Assembly (NCBI RefSeq): GCF_905404315.1 | Contig: NC_066297.1 | Location: 372,001-436,000, forward strand | Source of the DNA: Leptidea sinapis | Taxonomy: Eukaryota; Arthropoda; Insecta; Lepidoptera; Pieridae | Length of the DNA: 64,000 nt | Direction of reading: 5' to 3' | In this document: piece after piece, positions 42,319 through 50,078 of the stretch | Numbering within the stretch: position 1 is the stretch's first letter | Layout: the number at the start of each line of letters is the position of its first letter | The notes under the pieces: model-generated | Seen by the model: only the letters and a program-made list of their open reading frames with translations | The model's database searches: none | Told to the model about the DNA's origin: nothing | Translations under genes and position numbers: made by a program

Positions 42319-42988
42319 TTGGTTGGTCTAGTTTTTCTGAGTAGAAGTAGTAGTGTGTATGTGTTTTTTTTAATTTTTGTAAAACGTTTTTTTTTTTTGG
42401 TTGCCAGTAACTAAAGTGTACTCCAAATTCTTTATTTATTTGTGTCAAATTATTCTAAAACATCAATGTGTTAGAATTTATTATTTTAGGTATCATTTAA
42501 TTACCTACTTGTAATAATAAATGTTACAGCAATAATTACACTTTAAGTGACTCATTTCTTTGTTCAAACTTTGTATAGAAACCGGTCGCTTCGTTATCGC
42601 ATAAGTACAAAAAATGTTTGTGCTAAGCCGTGTATAGTCGAGCACAAAAGTGCTCGGTTTTAATATTTATTTTTTGTGTTCTGATTTTTTTTTTTTGTTT
42701 TAATCGGGTAGTACACATTAGTTACAAATTACTTTTAACGCTTTTTCTGCTTGTTTTAGTAAAGTATATTTTTTTTTCTCAGCTTAATTTTTTTTTCTTT
42801 ATTTGCCAACCATAACGTTGCTTAGTTAATTTTATTTTGTAACGGAACGGAGTAGGGCATTCGTAACCTTGTCCAACATTTATTTTATTGCGGTGTTTAA
42901 TATTTTTTTTTAGTTGATTTTTTTTGTATATATTTTTTTTAATATTGATTTTTTTTTTATTATTGAATTTTTTTTATCTTAAAATATA
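42319..42988 (+). other. U-rich untranslated leader of the retrotransposon
   Basis: About 670 bases with no credible gene: long T runs (for example 42677-42697 and 42901-42975) and several short upstream ATG frames. A hairpin with 7-bp arms CGAGCAC/GTGCTCG and an AAAA loop lies at 42639-42656, a plausible packaging or dimerisation element by position only. A 61-codon frame at 42630-42815 is mostly Phe, Leu and Ile from T runs and is not called as a gene. Confidence 0.75.
42639..42656 (+). other. leader hairpin
   Basis: Perfect 7-bp inverted repeat CGAGCAC (42639-42645) and GTGCTCG (42650-42656) around an AAAA loop. It lies in the leader between the primer binding site and gag, where retroelement packaging signals usually sit. 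The role is inferred from location only. Confidence 0.5.
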
Positions 42989-44365
42989 ATGGCGTATCCA
43001 GTTAAATTCCTGTCACTGCAAAAATCAGAATTAGAATACGAGGTTCTCATTAGAGGTACTTCTCCTGCTTCCACAGTACAAGAGCTCCGAAAGCAGATTT
43101 GTAAGCTGGGACCATTATTTCCTTCTGAAGACATTTTAGAAAGCTCATTACCTATTTCTGACGACCTTAAAGGAGCTACTGACGTACTGGCTAAAATCAA
43201 ATCACTTTTAGAATCACCATTAGATAGGAACTTGTTATTGCGAATCGAGAATCTTTTAAATCACCTTTATCATCGGCTTAACCGTATTACTTATGACAGT
43301 AAGACGCAGCAATTATACGACACTTGCGTAAATGAATTTAAAACATTGTTCAATTTTTATAATTCGGTGAAAGACAATGGAGAGGACAAATTGATAGCGT
43401 CATCATCTAAAGCCGACTCTCAACAGTGTGCTTCACCGCTCAATGTAAGCGTCTCGTGTAGTCGAGATCTCACAAATGACGTATTAAAGATAAAATTTGA
43501 CGGCAAATCATGTGTTCGGTCTTTTATTGAACGCATCACAGAGCTAAGCAAAGCTAGAGATATTCCCAGTGCCAAACTTTTATCTTTAGCAACGGAAATA
43601 TTTACTGGCGATGCTCTTCATTGGTTCCGTAGTATTCGACATAACATAGCAAGTTGGGAAGAACTTATTTTGCACCTTAAAGCAGACTTCGATAGGGTAG
43701 ATTATGATTATCGGCTGCTTGCTGAAATACGAGCTAGGACACAGGGTGAAACAGAAAACATCATAGTTTACCTTTCAATTATGTCTGGGCTTTTTTCAAG
43801 GTTAACAAAAAATTTGTCTGATGAGGACAAGCTAGAAATTATTCTACATAATATCAGACCTTGTTACGCAGCCACCCTCTCTTCGCATCCTCATATTAAG
43901 GACTTGGACACACTAAAATCTCTGTGTCGCAATTATGAGAATGTCCAAGCTCGTCTTTTAAATTTTCGTGAGCCGCCTACACAGACGTCAGATACCATCG
44001 CGCCTGACTTTGCTTACGTTAGACCATCCCAAAATTTTAAAACTAATTTTCAACAATATAAATTTAATAATAATCAAAATACAAATAACAACAGTTCTTT
44101 TAAAAATCAAACTAATCATATTATAAAAACTAATGAAAGTAAAATTAATAAAAGTTATATTGCTAATAATAATAATGTACATGCTATACAAACTTCTTCC
44201 AGTAAAACCTTTTACTGTCCTAGGTGTCGTAATAATACGCACAATTTACGGCAATGCAAGGCAGATAAAAATAAAATCCTTTGTTTTATTTGTGGACATG
44301 ATGGTTTTAAGACTCCTGATTGCCCTAATTGCAACAAAGAAAAGCTTAATAGTTCAAAAAACTAA
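42989..44365 (+). CDS. gag: Gag polyprotein
   Basis: A 458-residue structural protein expected to assemble the particle and bind element RNA. The start has A at -3 and G at +4, a good eukaryotic context. The N terminus (residues 1-60) resembles the conserved N-terminal region of insect gypsy Gags, with an 'ELEYEVLIRG' stretch. A retrotransposon Gag domain spans about 170-310, opening with FDG and containing 'ALHWFRS'. An Asn/Lys-rich low-complexity linker follows (about 350-405). Zinc knuckle one is C410-C413-H418-C423, a canonical CX2CX4HX4C. The second (C432, C435, C445) has Phe440 where His is expected, but a CPNC puts C448 in reach, giving CX2CX9CX2C. No nonsense codon or frameshift interrupts the frame. 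The stop at 44363 directly follows a slippery heptamer. Confidence 0.95.
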   Translation: MAYPVKFLSLQKSELEYEVLIRGTSPASTVQELRKQICKLGPLFPSEDILESSLPISDDLKGATDVLAKIKSLLESPLDRNLLLRIENLLNHLYHRLNRITYDSKTQQLYDTCVNEFKTLFNFYNSVKDNGEDKLIASSSKADSQQCASPLNVSVSCSRDLTNDVLKIKFDGKSCVRSFIERITELSKARDIPSAKLLSLATEIFTGDALHWFRSIRHNIASWEELILHLKADFDRVDYDYRLLAEIRARTQGETENIIVYLSIMSGLFSRLTKNLSDEDKLEIILHNIRPCYAATLSSHPHIKDLDTLKSLCRNYENVQARLLNFREPPTQTSDTIAPDFAYVRPSQNFKTNFQQYKFNNNQNTNNNSSFKNQTNHIIKTNESKINKSYIANNNNVHAIQTSSSKTFYCPRCRNNTHNLRQCKADKNKILCFICGHDGFKTPDCPNCNKEKLNSSKN

Positions 44366-47300
44366 TAAGACTGCAGAATCGTATAACCAATCAACGTACT
44401 TCTAATTTTGATAAAAATGATTGGCAGAAATGGCTAGAAACCATAAAGTTTTATTACAAAACATATAAAATTAATACAATTCTGCAGCGAGAACCAGTTA
44501 ATGATTCTAGGCCTTATGCTTCTATAAAAATTAATAAATTAAAATTATTCGGCCTCTTAGATTCTGGATCCGCTGTTACTGTCCTTGGTAACAATAGTTA
44601 TAAGATGTTGGAAAAAGAGGGTCTTAAATTACATACAGATCGCTTTATTTCGATTAAAGCTGCTGGTGGACAAAAAATGCCTAGCATTGGATATATGGAC
44701 CTACCTATTTCCTTCGAAAATGAAATCAACATGATTACCGCTTTTGTTGTTCCAGACGTTAAAATTGATGTCATACTAGGGGTTGACTTCTGGCGCAAAT
44801 TTAATATTTTCCCGAAACATTTTAAAAGCATAACTTTTTCCAATACCCTTATTTCAAACGCAAGTCTTGATTCTGACCTTCCATCCTTCATACAAGCATA
44901 CGATCATCTGTCGCAGACTGAAAAATCTATAGCAGACAATATTATTGCAAAATTTAATGACATATCTACCGAGTCTAAAGGTTTGGGCGAGACAAAGTTG
45001 ATCACTCACCACATTGACACCGGTGATGCACAGCCCATTCGACAACGCTATTATCGGCTCTCTCCCGAAAAACAGCGCATTCTTGTCGAACAGGTCGATC
45101 AAATGCTAGGTCTTGACGTTATCGAGCCCTGCGAAAGCGCTTGGTCATCTCCTGTTCTTATAGTAACCAAAAAGAACGGCCAACCTCGTTTTTGTCTCGA
45201 TAGCCGTAAACTAAACTCTGTGACCAAACGCGACGCGTATAATTTACCTTACGTATCAGAGATTTTAGATAATCTTCGGGATGCTCGTTATTTATCAAGT
45301 CTTGACTTATCTAAGGCATTCTGGCAAATCCCAATAGCTACCGAAGATCGGGACAAAACGGCGTTTTACGTGCCAGGCCGTGGTACTTTCCGTTTCAAAC
45401 GTACTGCATTCGGACTGACAAATGCACCTGCCACTCAGCAGAGATTAGTTGATTTGCTGTTCAGGGAGTTTGACCTCAAAGTCTTTGCTTATTTAGATGA
45501 CATTATTATCGTCTCAAATGACTTCAAATCCCACGTTTCTCTTTTACTGCGTGTGGTAGAAAAGTTAAAGCAAGCAAACCTCACCATTAACTTGGAAAAA
45601 TGCCAGTTCTTTCGGAGTCAACTTAGGTATCTTGGATACGTTGTTGATAGTTGTGGATTACGTACTGATCCAGAGAAAGTGCAAGCTATCCTCACTTACC
45701 CGACACCTTCTTGTCGGAAAGATATTAAGCGCTTTCTCGGAACAGCCACATGGTATCGGCGTTTTGTTCCCAACTTTAGCACAATAGCAGGTCCTCTTAA
45801 TAAGTTGACTTCAAGCAAGAAGGGTTCACCACCATTCATCTGGTCGGCGGAAGCTGATGCAGCTTTTAAGAAGCTGAAGGAATGTTTGGTTTCCGCTCCT
45901 GTTCTATCCTGTCCTGACTACAACAAGCCATTTGAGGTGCATACCGATGCCAGTAACTATGGTGTGGGAGCTATGCTAACACAAACCATAGACGGTAAGG
46001 AGCACCCCATAGCTTATATGAGCAAGTCGTTGTCAGCGGCAGAGAAAAATTACAGCATTACAGAGCGGGAAACTTTAGCTGTATTAGTTGCTCTTGAACA
46101 CTGGAGATGTTATTTAGAGAACGGTAGACCGTTCACTGTCTATACAGACCACAGCGCCTTAAAATGGTTCCTATCTCTAAATAACCCTACGGGTAGGCTA
46201 GCTCGCTGGGGTGTTCGACTGTCCGCGTTTAACTTTGAACTTAAGCATCGTCGCGGCGTCGACAATGTCATCCCAGATGCCCTTTCAAGAGCTCTTCCTG
46301 TCAATGCAATAAATATTTCAGGATCCTATTCCACAACCACAGATTCTTGGTACAAAAATATTTTTAATAATTGCATTAATAAACCTCAAAATTTACCTAA
46401 TTTTTTCATTAAAAATAATAGTTTATTTCGGCTTTCTAAAGATAAATATCATAATTTAAATTCAGAATTTTCATGGAAAGAGGTAGTTCCAAGTGAGTTA
46501 AGAGATCAAGTAATCAACGAAAACCACTCTGACCCTAAAGCTGGACATCTTGGTGTCTTCAAAACGTACCGTCGACTTGCGTTACGCTATTTCTGGCCAG
46601 GCATGCATCAGGATGTAGTGAAATTCGTTGGTTCCTGTACTAAGTGCCTCTCGTACAAAGCTCAGAACCATTTAACATTAGGAGAAATGGGTCGCCCTAA
46701 GCAATGTAGCCGACCATTTCAAATGATTTCTATTGACCTAATGGGTCCTCTACCTGTCAGTAGAAAACAACATAGTTATATTTTAGTAGTCACGTGTTGT
46801 TTTTCAAAATTTTGTCTGATCTTCCCTTTAAGGGCTGCAACATCTACTGCTGTCACTAAGATTCTAGAAGACTCAGTTATTTTAGTTCACGGAGTCCCTC
46901 AAACCATCTTCTTGGACAATGGCAGTCAGTTTATTAGTAAAATCACCGAATCCCTTTTTAAACAATATAACATTCCCAATATATTTTATACCCCTAAATA
47001 CACACCTCAAGTGAACAGTGTCGAACGTTACAACCGGACAATTATAACTTGTAATTCTACATTTGTGGAGGATGACCATCGCACTTGGGACACTTTTATT
47101 CCCAAGGTACAGTTCGCTATTAACAATTCGGTGAATGAAGCAACTGGTTTTACCCCTTCATTTTTAGTATTCGGAAGAGAGTTAGTCACCTGTGGTACAC
47201 ACTACGTTGATAACGACCTGGGAGACGAAGTTTTATTTTTACCCAGAGATTTGTATGCTGACAATTTGGGTTGCCTTTCCAACTTATTTGGAGTCGTTCA

Positions 47301-47574
47301 GGCAAAACTCTGGCATGCACACCTCAAAAACTCGTCACATTATAATCTTCGTAGAAAAGCCTCTGAATTTAACGTAGGGGATATAGTTATGAAACGAGCT
47401 TACGTTTTAAGTGACAAGGACAAATATTTTAGTAAAAAGTTAGCACCAAAATTTATTAAATGTCGTGTTTTGGAAAAAAAATCTCCCTTAGTATATGTTT
47501 TAGCAGATATGTCAGGAAAGAATCTAGGTACCTGGCATATCAAAGATTTAAAATTAATTGGATTAAATAAATAA
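44353..47574 (+). CDS. pol: Pol polyprotein (protease, RT, RNase H, integrase)
   Basis: Open in the -1 frame relative to gag; after a shift at 44362 it adds about 1,070 residues to Gag. The first ATG at 44605 is not a credible start, because the protease active site DSGS (44560-44571) lies upstream of it. Numbering from that ATG: protease ILG motif near residue 58; reverse transcriptase about 150-350 with catalytic Asp234 ('SSLDLSKAFW') and YLDD at 296-299; RNase H with TDAS (Asp448) and TDHS (Asp515); integrase zinc-binding HHCC at His641, His648, Cys678, Cys681; integrase core Asp711, Asp771, Glu807 with 35 residues between the last two, as in D,D-35-E. The C terminus ends 'WHIKDLKL', a common gypsy form without chromodomain. 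No inactivating lesion is visible. Confidence 0.97.
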   Translation, partial: FKKLIRLQNRITNQRTSNFDKNDWQKWLETIKFYYKTYKINTILQREPVNDSRPYASIKINKLKLFGLLDSGSAVTVLGNNSYKMLEKEGLKLHTDRFISIKAAGGQKMPSIGYMDLPISFENEINMITAFVVPDVKIDVILGVDFWRKFNIFPKHFKSITFSNTLISNASLDSDLPSFIQAYDHLSQTEKSIADNIIAKFNDISTESKGLGETKLITHHIDTGDAQPIRQRYYRLSPEKQRILVEQVDQMLGLDVIEPCESAWSSPVLIVTKKNGQPRFCLDSRKLNSVTKRDAYNLPYVSEILDNLRDARYLSSLDLSKAFWQIPIATEDRDKTAFYVPGRGTFRFKRTAFGLTNAPATQQRLVDLLFREFDLKVFAYLDDIIIVSNDFKSHVSLLLRVVEKLKQANLTINLEKCQFFRSQLRYLGYVVDSCGLRTDPEKVQAILTYPTPSCRKDIKRFLGTATWYRRFVPNFSTIAGPLNKLTSSKKGSPPFIWSAEADAAFKKLKECLVSAPVLSCPDYNKPFEVHTDASNYGVGAMLTQTIDGKEHPIAYMSKSLSAAEKNYSITERETLAVLVALEHWRCYLENGRPFTVYTDHSALKWFLSLNNPTGRLARWGVRLSAFNFELKHRRGVDNVIPDALSRALPVNAINISGSYSTTTDSWYKNIFNNCINKPQNLPNFFIKNNSLFRLSKDKYHNLNSEFSWKEVVPSELRDQVINENHSDPKAGHLGVFKTYRRLALRYFWPGMHQDVVKFVGSCTKCLSYKAQNHLTLGEMGRPKQCSRPFQMISIDLMGPLPVSRKQHSYILVVTCCFSKFCLIFPLRAATSTAVTKILEDSVILVHGVPQTIFLDNGSQFISKITESLFKQYNIPNIFYTPKYTPQVNSVERYNRTIITCNSTFVEDDHRTWDTFIPKVQFAINNSVNEATGFTPSFLVFGRELVTCGTHYVDNDLGDEVLFLPRDLYADNLGCLSNLFGVVQAKLWHAHLKNSSHYNLRRKASEFNVGDIVMKRAYVLSDKDKYFSKKLAPKFIKCRVLEKKSPLVYVLADMSGKNLGTWHIKDLKLIGLNK
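44356..44362 (+). promoter_or_regulatory. -1 ribosomal frameshift site A_AAA_AAC
   Basis: In the gag frame the last codons read TCA AAA AAC TAA. The heptamer A-AAA-AAC is in the correct X_XXY_YYZ phase and is a known efficient -1 slip site (as at the mouse mammary tumour virus gag-pro junction). The pol frame is open only from 44353, so gag and pol overlap for just 13 bases containing the heptamer. Nine bases at 44371-44379 (CTGCAGAAT) are complementary to 44479-44487 (ATTCTGCAG), placing a possible stimulatory stem 8 bases downstream. The stem is inference. Confidence 0.85.
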
Positions 47575-47656
47575 TTTAGTTTTTTTTTTTTTTTTTTTTT
47601 TTTACTCAAGAGGATTTTATTTTAATAATAAAATCCTTTCGTAGCGAGGGGGGTAT
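47575..47656 (+). other. 3' untranslated segment: T tract, hairpin, polypurine tract
   Basis: After the pol stop there is a run of 24 T (47580-47603), then a perfect 11-bp hairpin AGGATTTTATT/AATAAAATCCT (47611-47621 and 47627-47637, loop TTAAT). Next comes the purine tract GAGGGGGG (47646-47653) followed by TAT and the 3' LTR. The purine run abutting the LTR is the expected plus-strand primer. The hairpin's role is unknown. There is no room for an env gene. Confidence 0.85.
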
Positions 47657-48623
47657 TGTAACGTTGTATATATATATTGTAACGTTATTTTACATAAAAT
47701 AATGAAATAAAAATAAACTAATAACATAAAATAATGAAATAAAAATAAACTAATAACATAAAATAATAAAACTAATAAATATTAAAACGTAAACACTTTT
47801 GTGCGCGAGCGTAGGCGAGTTTTTTGCTGTTCATAAAAAATGCATGGCTCGCTCGCGTCACCCGTCGCCCGGCTATCGCCATACCACGGCTGCGCTCGGT
47901 AATAGCAACACGTCAATATATTATGTGCAGTGACTTATCACGTTTGCCGTAAAATACCTAGTTATATAATTTTTTTAATCACCGGTTGACAACTTAACAT
48001 AATATAAAAATAAGTTTCAAGGATTATCGTCACCCCGATAGGGTAAGTGTTGGACACGTGTTAATATCATTTGAGTACTTGTAAAACTTTGAAGTAGTTA
48101 TTTAAAATGTAGTATTTTAGCAAACATTTAATTTTCTTTTCAAAATTAATTATTCTTTCTTTGCTTTCGCTTCCTTTTCTTTTTTTTATTATTGTAACTC
48201 CGTTCTGATTGTGAACAACTACACCTCCTGCTTACGGCTTCACCCTTAATGATAGACACGGACGCACGTGGTTCACAATCAGCGGAGACATAAGAATGTG
48301 GTCTTAACTGTGGACATCATTCACAGGGTTCCAGGATAAGATTTTGGAACGTTAAAAGATATAATTCCACCAAGTTCCGGTGATTAGTTACCCGGACACC
48401 GAGTATCGGGAATCACCTGCGACACGTCGAGTCATAACCTCCAGCTGAGGGGCCTGCACCGGCGTCTTCAACGTCAGGGGAGTACCGAGCTACAAGGACA
48501 AACTAGATCAACCAACAATACACCCTACGACCCTTGCTCAAATTGTATTTTAATTATTTTTAAATATACATCATTTAAAGGCCGGTACGGGTAGTTTCAT
48601 TTAAGCCCCCCGTAACCGTAGCA
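47657..48623 (+). repeat. 3' LTR (967 bp)
   Basis: Same TG...CA ends and internal features as the 5' LTR. By eye the two LTRs differ only at 'tttttgttgttc' versus 'tttttgctgttc' (41504 and 47826 area) and by one A in the following A run. The 12-bp inverted pair is at 48205-48216 and 48271-48282. One substitution in about 967 bp indicates recent insertion; no absolute age is given because the host rate is unknown. Confidence 0.96.
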
Positions 48624-49008
48624 ATCTTAGTTTTCAAAAATGATCCCAAAATCGTTGTCTGCACCCTCGAGAACCTCAGGTACGATATCCATATTGCTGA
48701 AATCATAATTTTGTGTGGCGGCCATCTTGGATTTCAAAAATTATCACAGAATTGTTCTCTGCACCCTCGAGAACCTCGGACACGATATCCATACTGTTGT
48801 TATCAAAATTTTGGGCGGCGGCCATCTCGGATTTTATAAATGATCCCAAAATCATTCTCTGCACCCTCGAGAATCTCGGACACGATATCAATATTGCTGA
48901 AAATATAATTTTGTGCGGCGGCCATCTTGGATTTCAAAAATGATCACAAAATCGTTCTCTGCACCCTCGAGAATCTCGGACACGATATCCATATTGCTAA
49001 AATCATAA
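48624..49008 (+). repeat. satellite remnant between the two insertions, with right ATCT target copy
   Basis: Begins with the target duplication ATCT (48624-48627), then 'tagttttc', exactly completing the monomer cut at 41331. The 385 bp hold nearly four ordinary right-domain monomers, ending with ATAA (49005-49008), which is the left target copy of the next element. Confidence 0.93.
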
Positions 49009-49614
49009 CTATTGCAACGTCCGATTAATGACAGCTGGCAGGTAGCGAAACGTCCGATGACGCGATTAAGATTATCCGACGGCGAGCGCGAGATTCATCA
49101 TTATTAAAAGCGATATAATTACATAACGACTCCACCTATGGCTATATAAAAAATACATTCACGTAGTTAAAAGTATAGAAAATCAACGTGTAAAATCATA
49201 AATTATGTTTTTGAACCCAAGTTATATATAAATAAAAGGTTAAAGCTCGAGATTATAGGTAGAAATGTGATAACATTTTCATTATATTAAGTTTTTATGT
49301 AAAATATTAGCGCACACATTAATACAACTTGATTATTATTGAAATAGACTATATAACCTATTTTTTGATATTAATATGTCATTACTTCGACTTACGGGAT
49401 TGTTGCATTAAACTAAAATAAAGCACCCATTCTTAGTATATACCTACAATTTATCTGCGGAATGCACAAGTAAAACGTGAAATACTTGGTTGTCTCAATA
49501 CATCCAGATTGTTGAATATTATAAACATTATATTTATGATATTTAGTCCCTATTACAAGAAATGATATACTGTTAATTAATTGGATTACAATAAAAATTT
49601 GATATTTAAACCAA

Positions 49615-49634
49615 ATCGATAAAGTAGTATCGAT
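49615..49634. other. inverted ATCGATA pair in the DNA element
   Basis: ATCGATA (49615-49621) and TATCGAT (49628-49634) are perfect inverted copies around a 6-base loop. Each overlaps a TATCGAT-like core of the insect DRE motif. It may be chance in AT-rich DNA. Confidence 0.35.
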
Positions 49635-50007
49635 CATACTGTTATAACTTGTCGATTTAATGTCGTAAGAAGAATTTTATATGTAATTTGTAGATAAAAT
49701 CGGAAACTAGATATTATGAGGATTAATTTCATATATAAAACAAATATAATACGTAATTAAAATATTACACTTACATGATAAACAAAACAATAACAAAACA
49801 CTTGACACTACAAAAATAAACAAATGACAATACCCCCCGCAAACCGATTTTCAATTAATTATTTCTTTTAATTTTTGCTCGGATACTTGATATTTAAAGA
49901 TAAGCCTATTACAATTACTTACCATAGAGTCTTAAAAATCGTATTTGACAAGCTAATTCACTCATACTACAGATTATAACACAAAATAAATACGCAAGTC
50001 GACTGGG

Positions 50008-50077
50008 CCACTCTGGTTGCCTGGACGTTTGACTGTCTAAAGAAAAAAGCCGCTCTAGTTGCCCGGACGTTTGAGTA
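50008..50077. repeat. subterminal direct repeat of the DNA element
   Basis: Two 28-bp copies at 50008-50035 and 50050-50077 start 42 bp apart and differ at five positions. Both contain GTTGCC.GGACGTTTGA, and the outer copy overlaps the terminal repeat. The left end has a matching pair of AACGTCCGAT motifs at 49016-49025 and 49049-49058. Confidence 0.8.
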
Positions 50078-50078
50078 G

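Larger units (their letters stand above)
41332..48623 (+). mobile_element. complete Ty3/gypsy-type LTR retrotransposon
   Basis: A 7,292-bp element in the order 5' LTR, primer binding site, leader, gag, pol (protease, reverse transcriptase, RNase H, integrase), hairpin, polypurine tract, 3' LTR. RNase H preceding integrase in pol is the Ty3/gypsy (Metaviridae-type) order. There is no env frame after pol and no C-terminal chromodomain. LTRs differ by one substitution and one A-run indel, so the insertion is young and the element may be competent. Removing it with one 4-bp target copy restores a 500-bp marker spacing (40907 to 48703) that equals uninterrupted sister repeats (52174 to 52674, 58468 to 58968, 60367 to 60867). 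Confidence 0.97.
49009..50078. mobile_element. non-autonomous DNA transposon (unclassified, MITE-like)
   Basis: A 1,070-bp AT-rich insertion flanked by ATAA (49005-49008 and 50079-50082). Termini form an imperfect inverted repeat of 15 bp, 12 matching: 49009-49023 (CTATTGCAACGTCCG) and 50064-50078 (reverse complement CTACTCAAACGTCCG). Subterminal AACGTCC motifs recur inside both ends (49049 on the left, 50023-50030 inverted on the right), as expected for transposase binding sites. No frame resembles a transposase; a 74-codon antisense frame at 49413-49637 has no recognisable motif. Excising element plus one ATAA restores a 443-bp marker spacing (48703 to 50220) identical to sister repeats (53174 to 53617, 56071 to 56514, 60867 to 61310). 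Superfamily is not assigned. Confidence 0.87.

Noticed and set aside
42630..42815. Small frame in the retrotransposon leader
   Set aside because: Almost entirely Phe/Leu/Ile/Val from T runs; no motif, and it lies in the expected untranslated leader.
44133..44405. 90-codon alternative frame overlapping the end of gag
   Set aside because: Hydrophobic shadow frame over the Asn-rich linker; no start context or motif.
44605..44607. ATG as the start of pol
   Set aside because: The protease active site DSGS at 44560-44571 is upstream in the same open frame, so Pol must be entered earlier, by frameshifting from gag.
47575..47640. Bacterial-type intrinsic terminator (hairpin with T run)
   Set aside because: The T run precedes the hairpin rather than following it, and the element is eukaryotic.
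47575..47656. A possible env gene after pol
   Set aside because: Only 82 bases separate the pol stop from the 3' LTR.
48624..49008. Satellite between the insertions as part of one composite element
   Set aside because: It is in phase with the array, and each insertion has its own target duplication and independently restores the HOR spacing.
49413..49637. 74-codon antisense frame in the DNA element as a transposase remnant
   Set aside because: No catalytic or DNA-binding motif; consistent with chance in AT-rich DNA.
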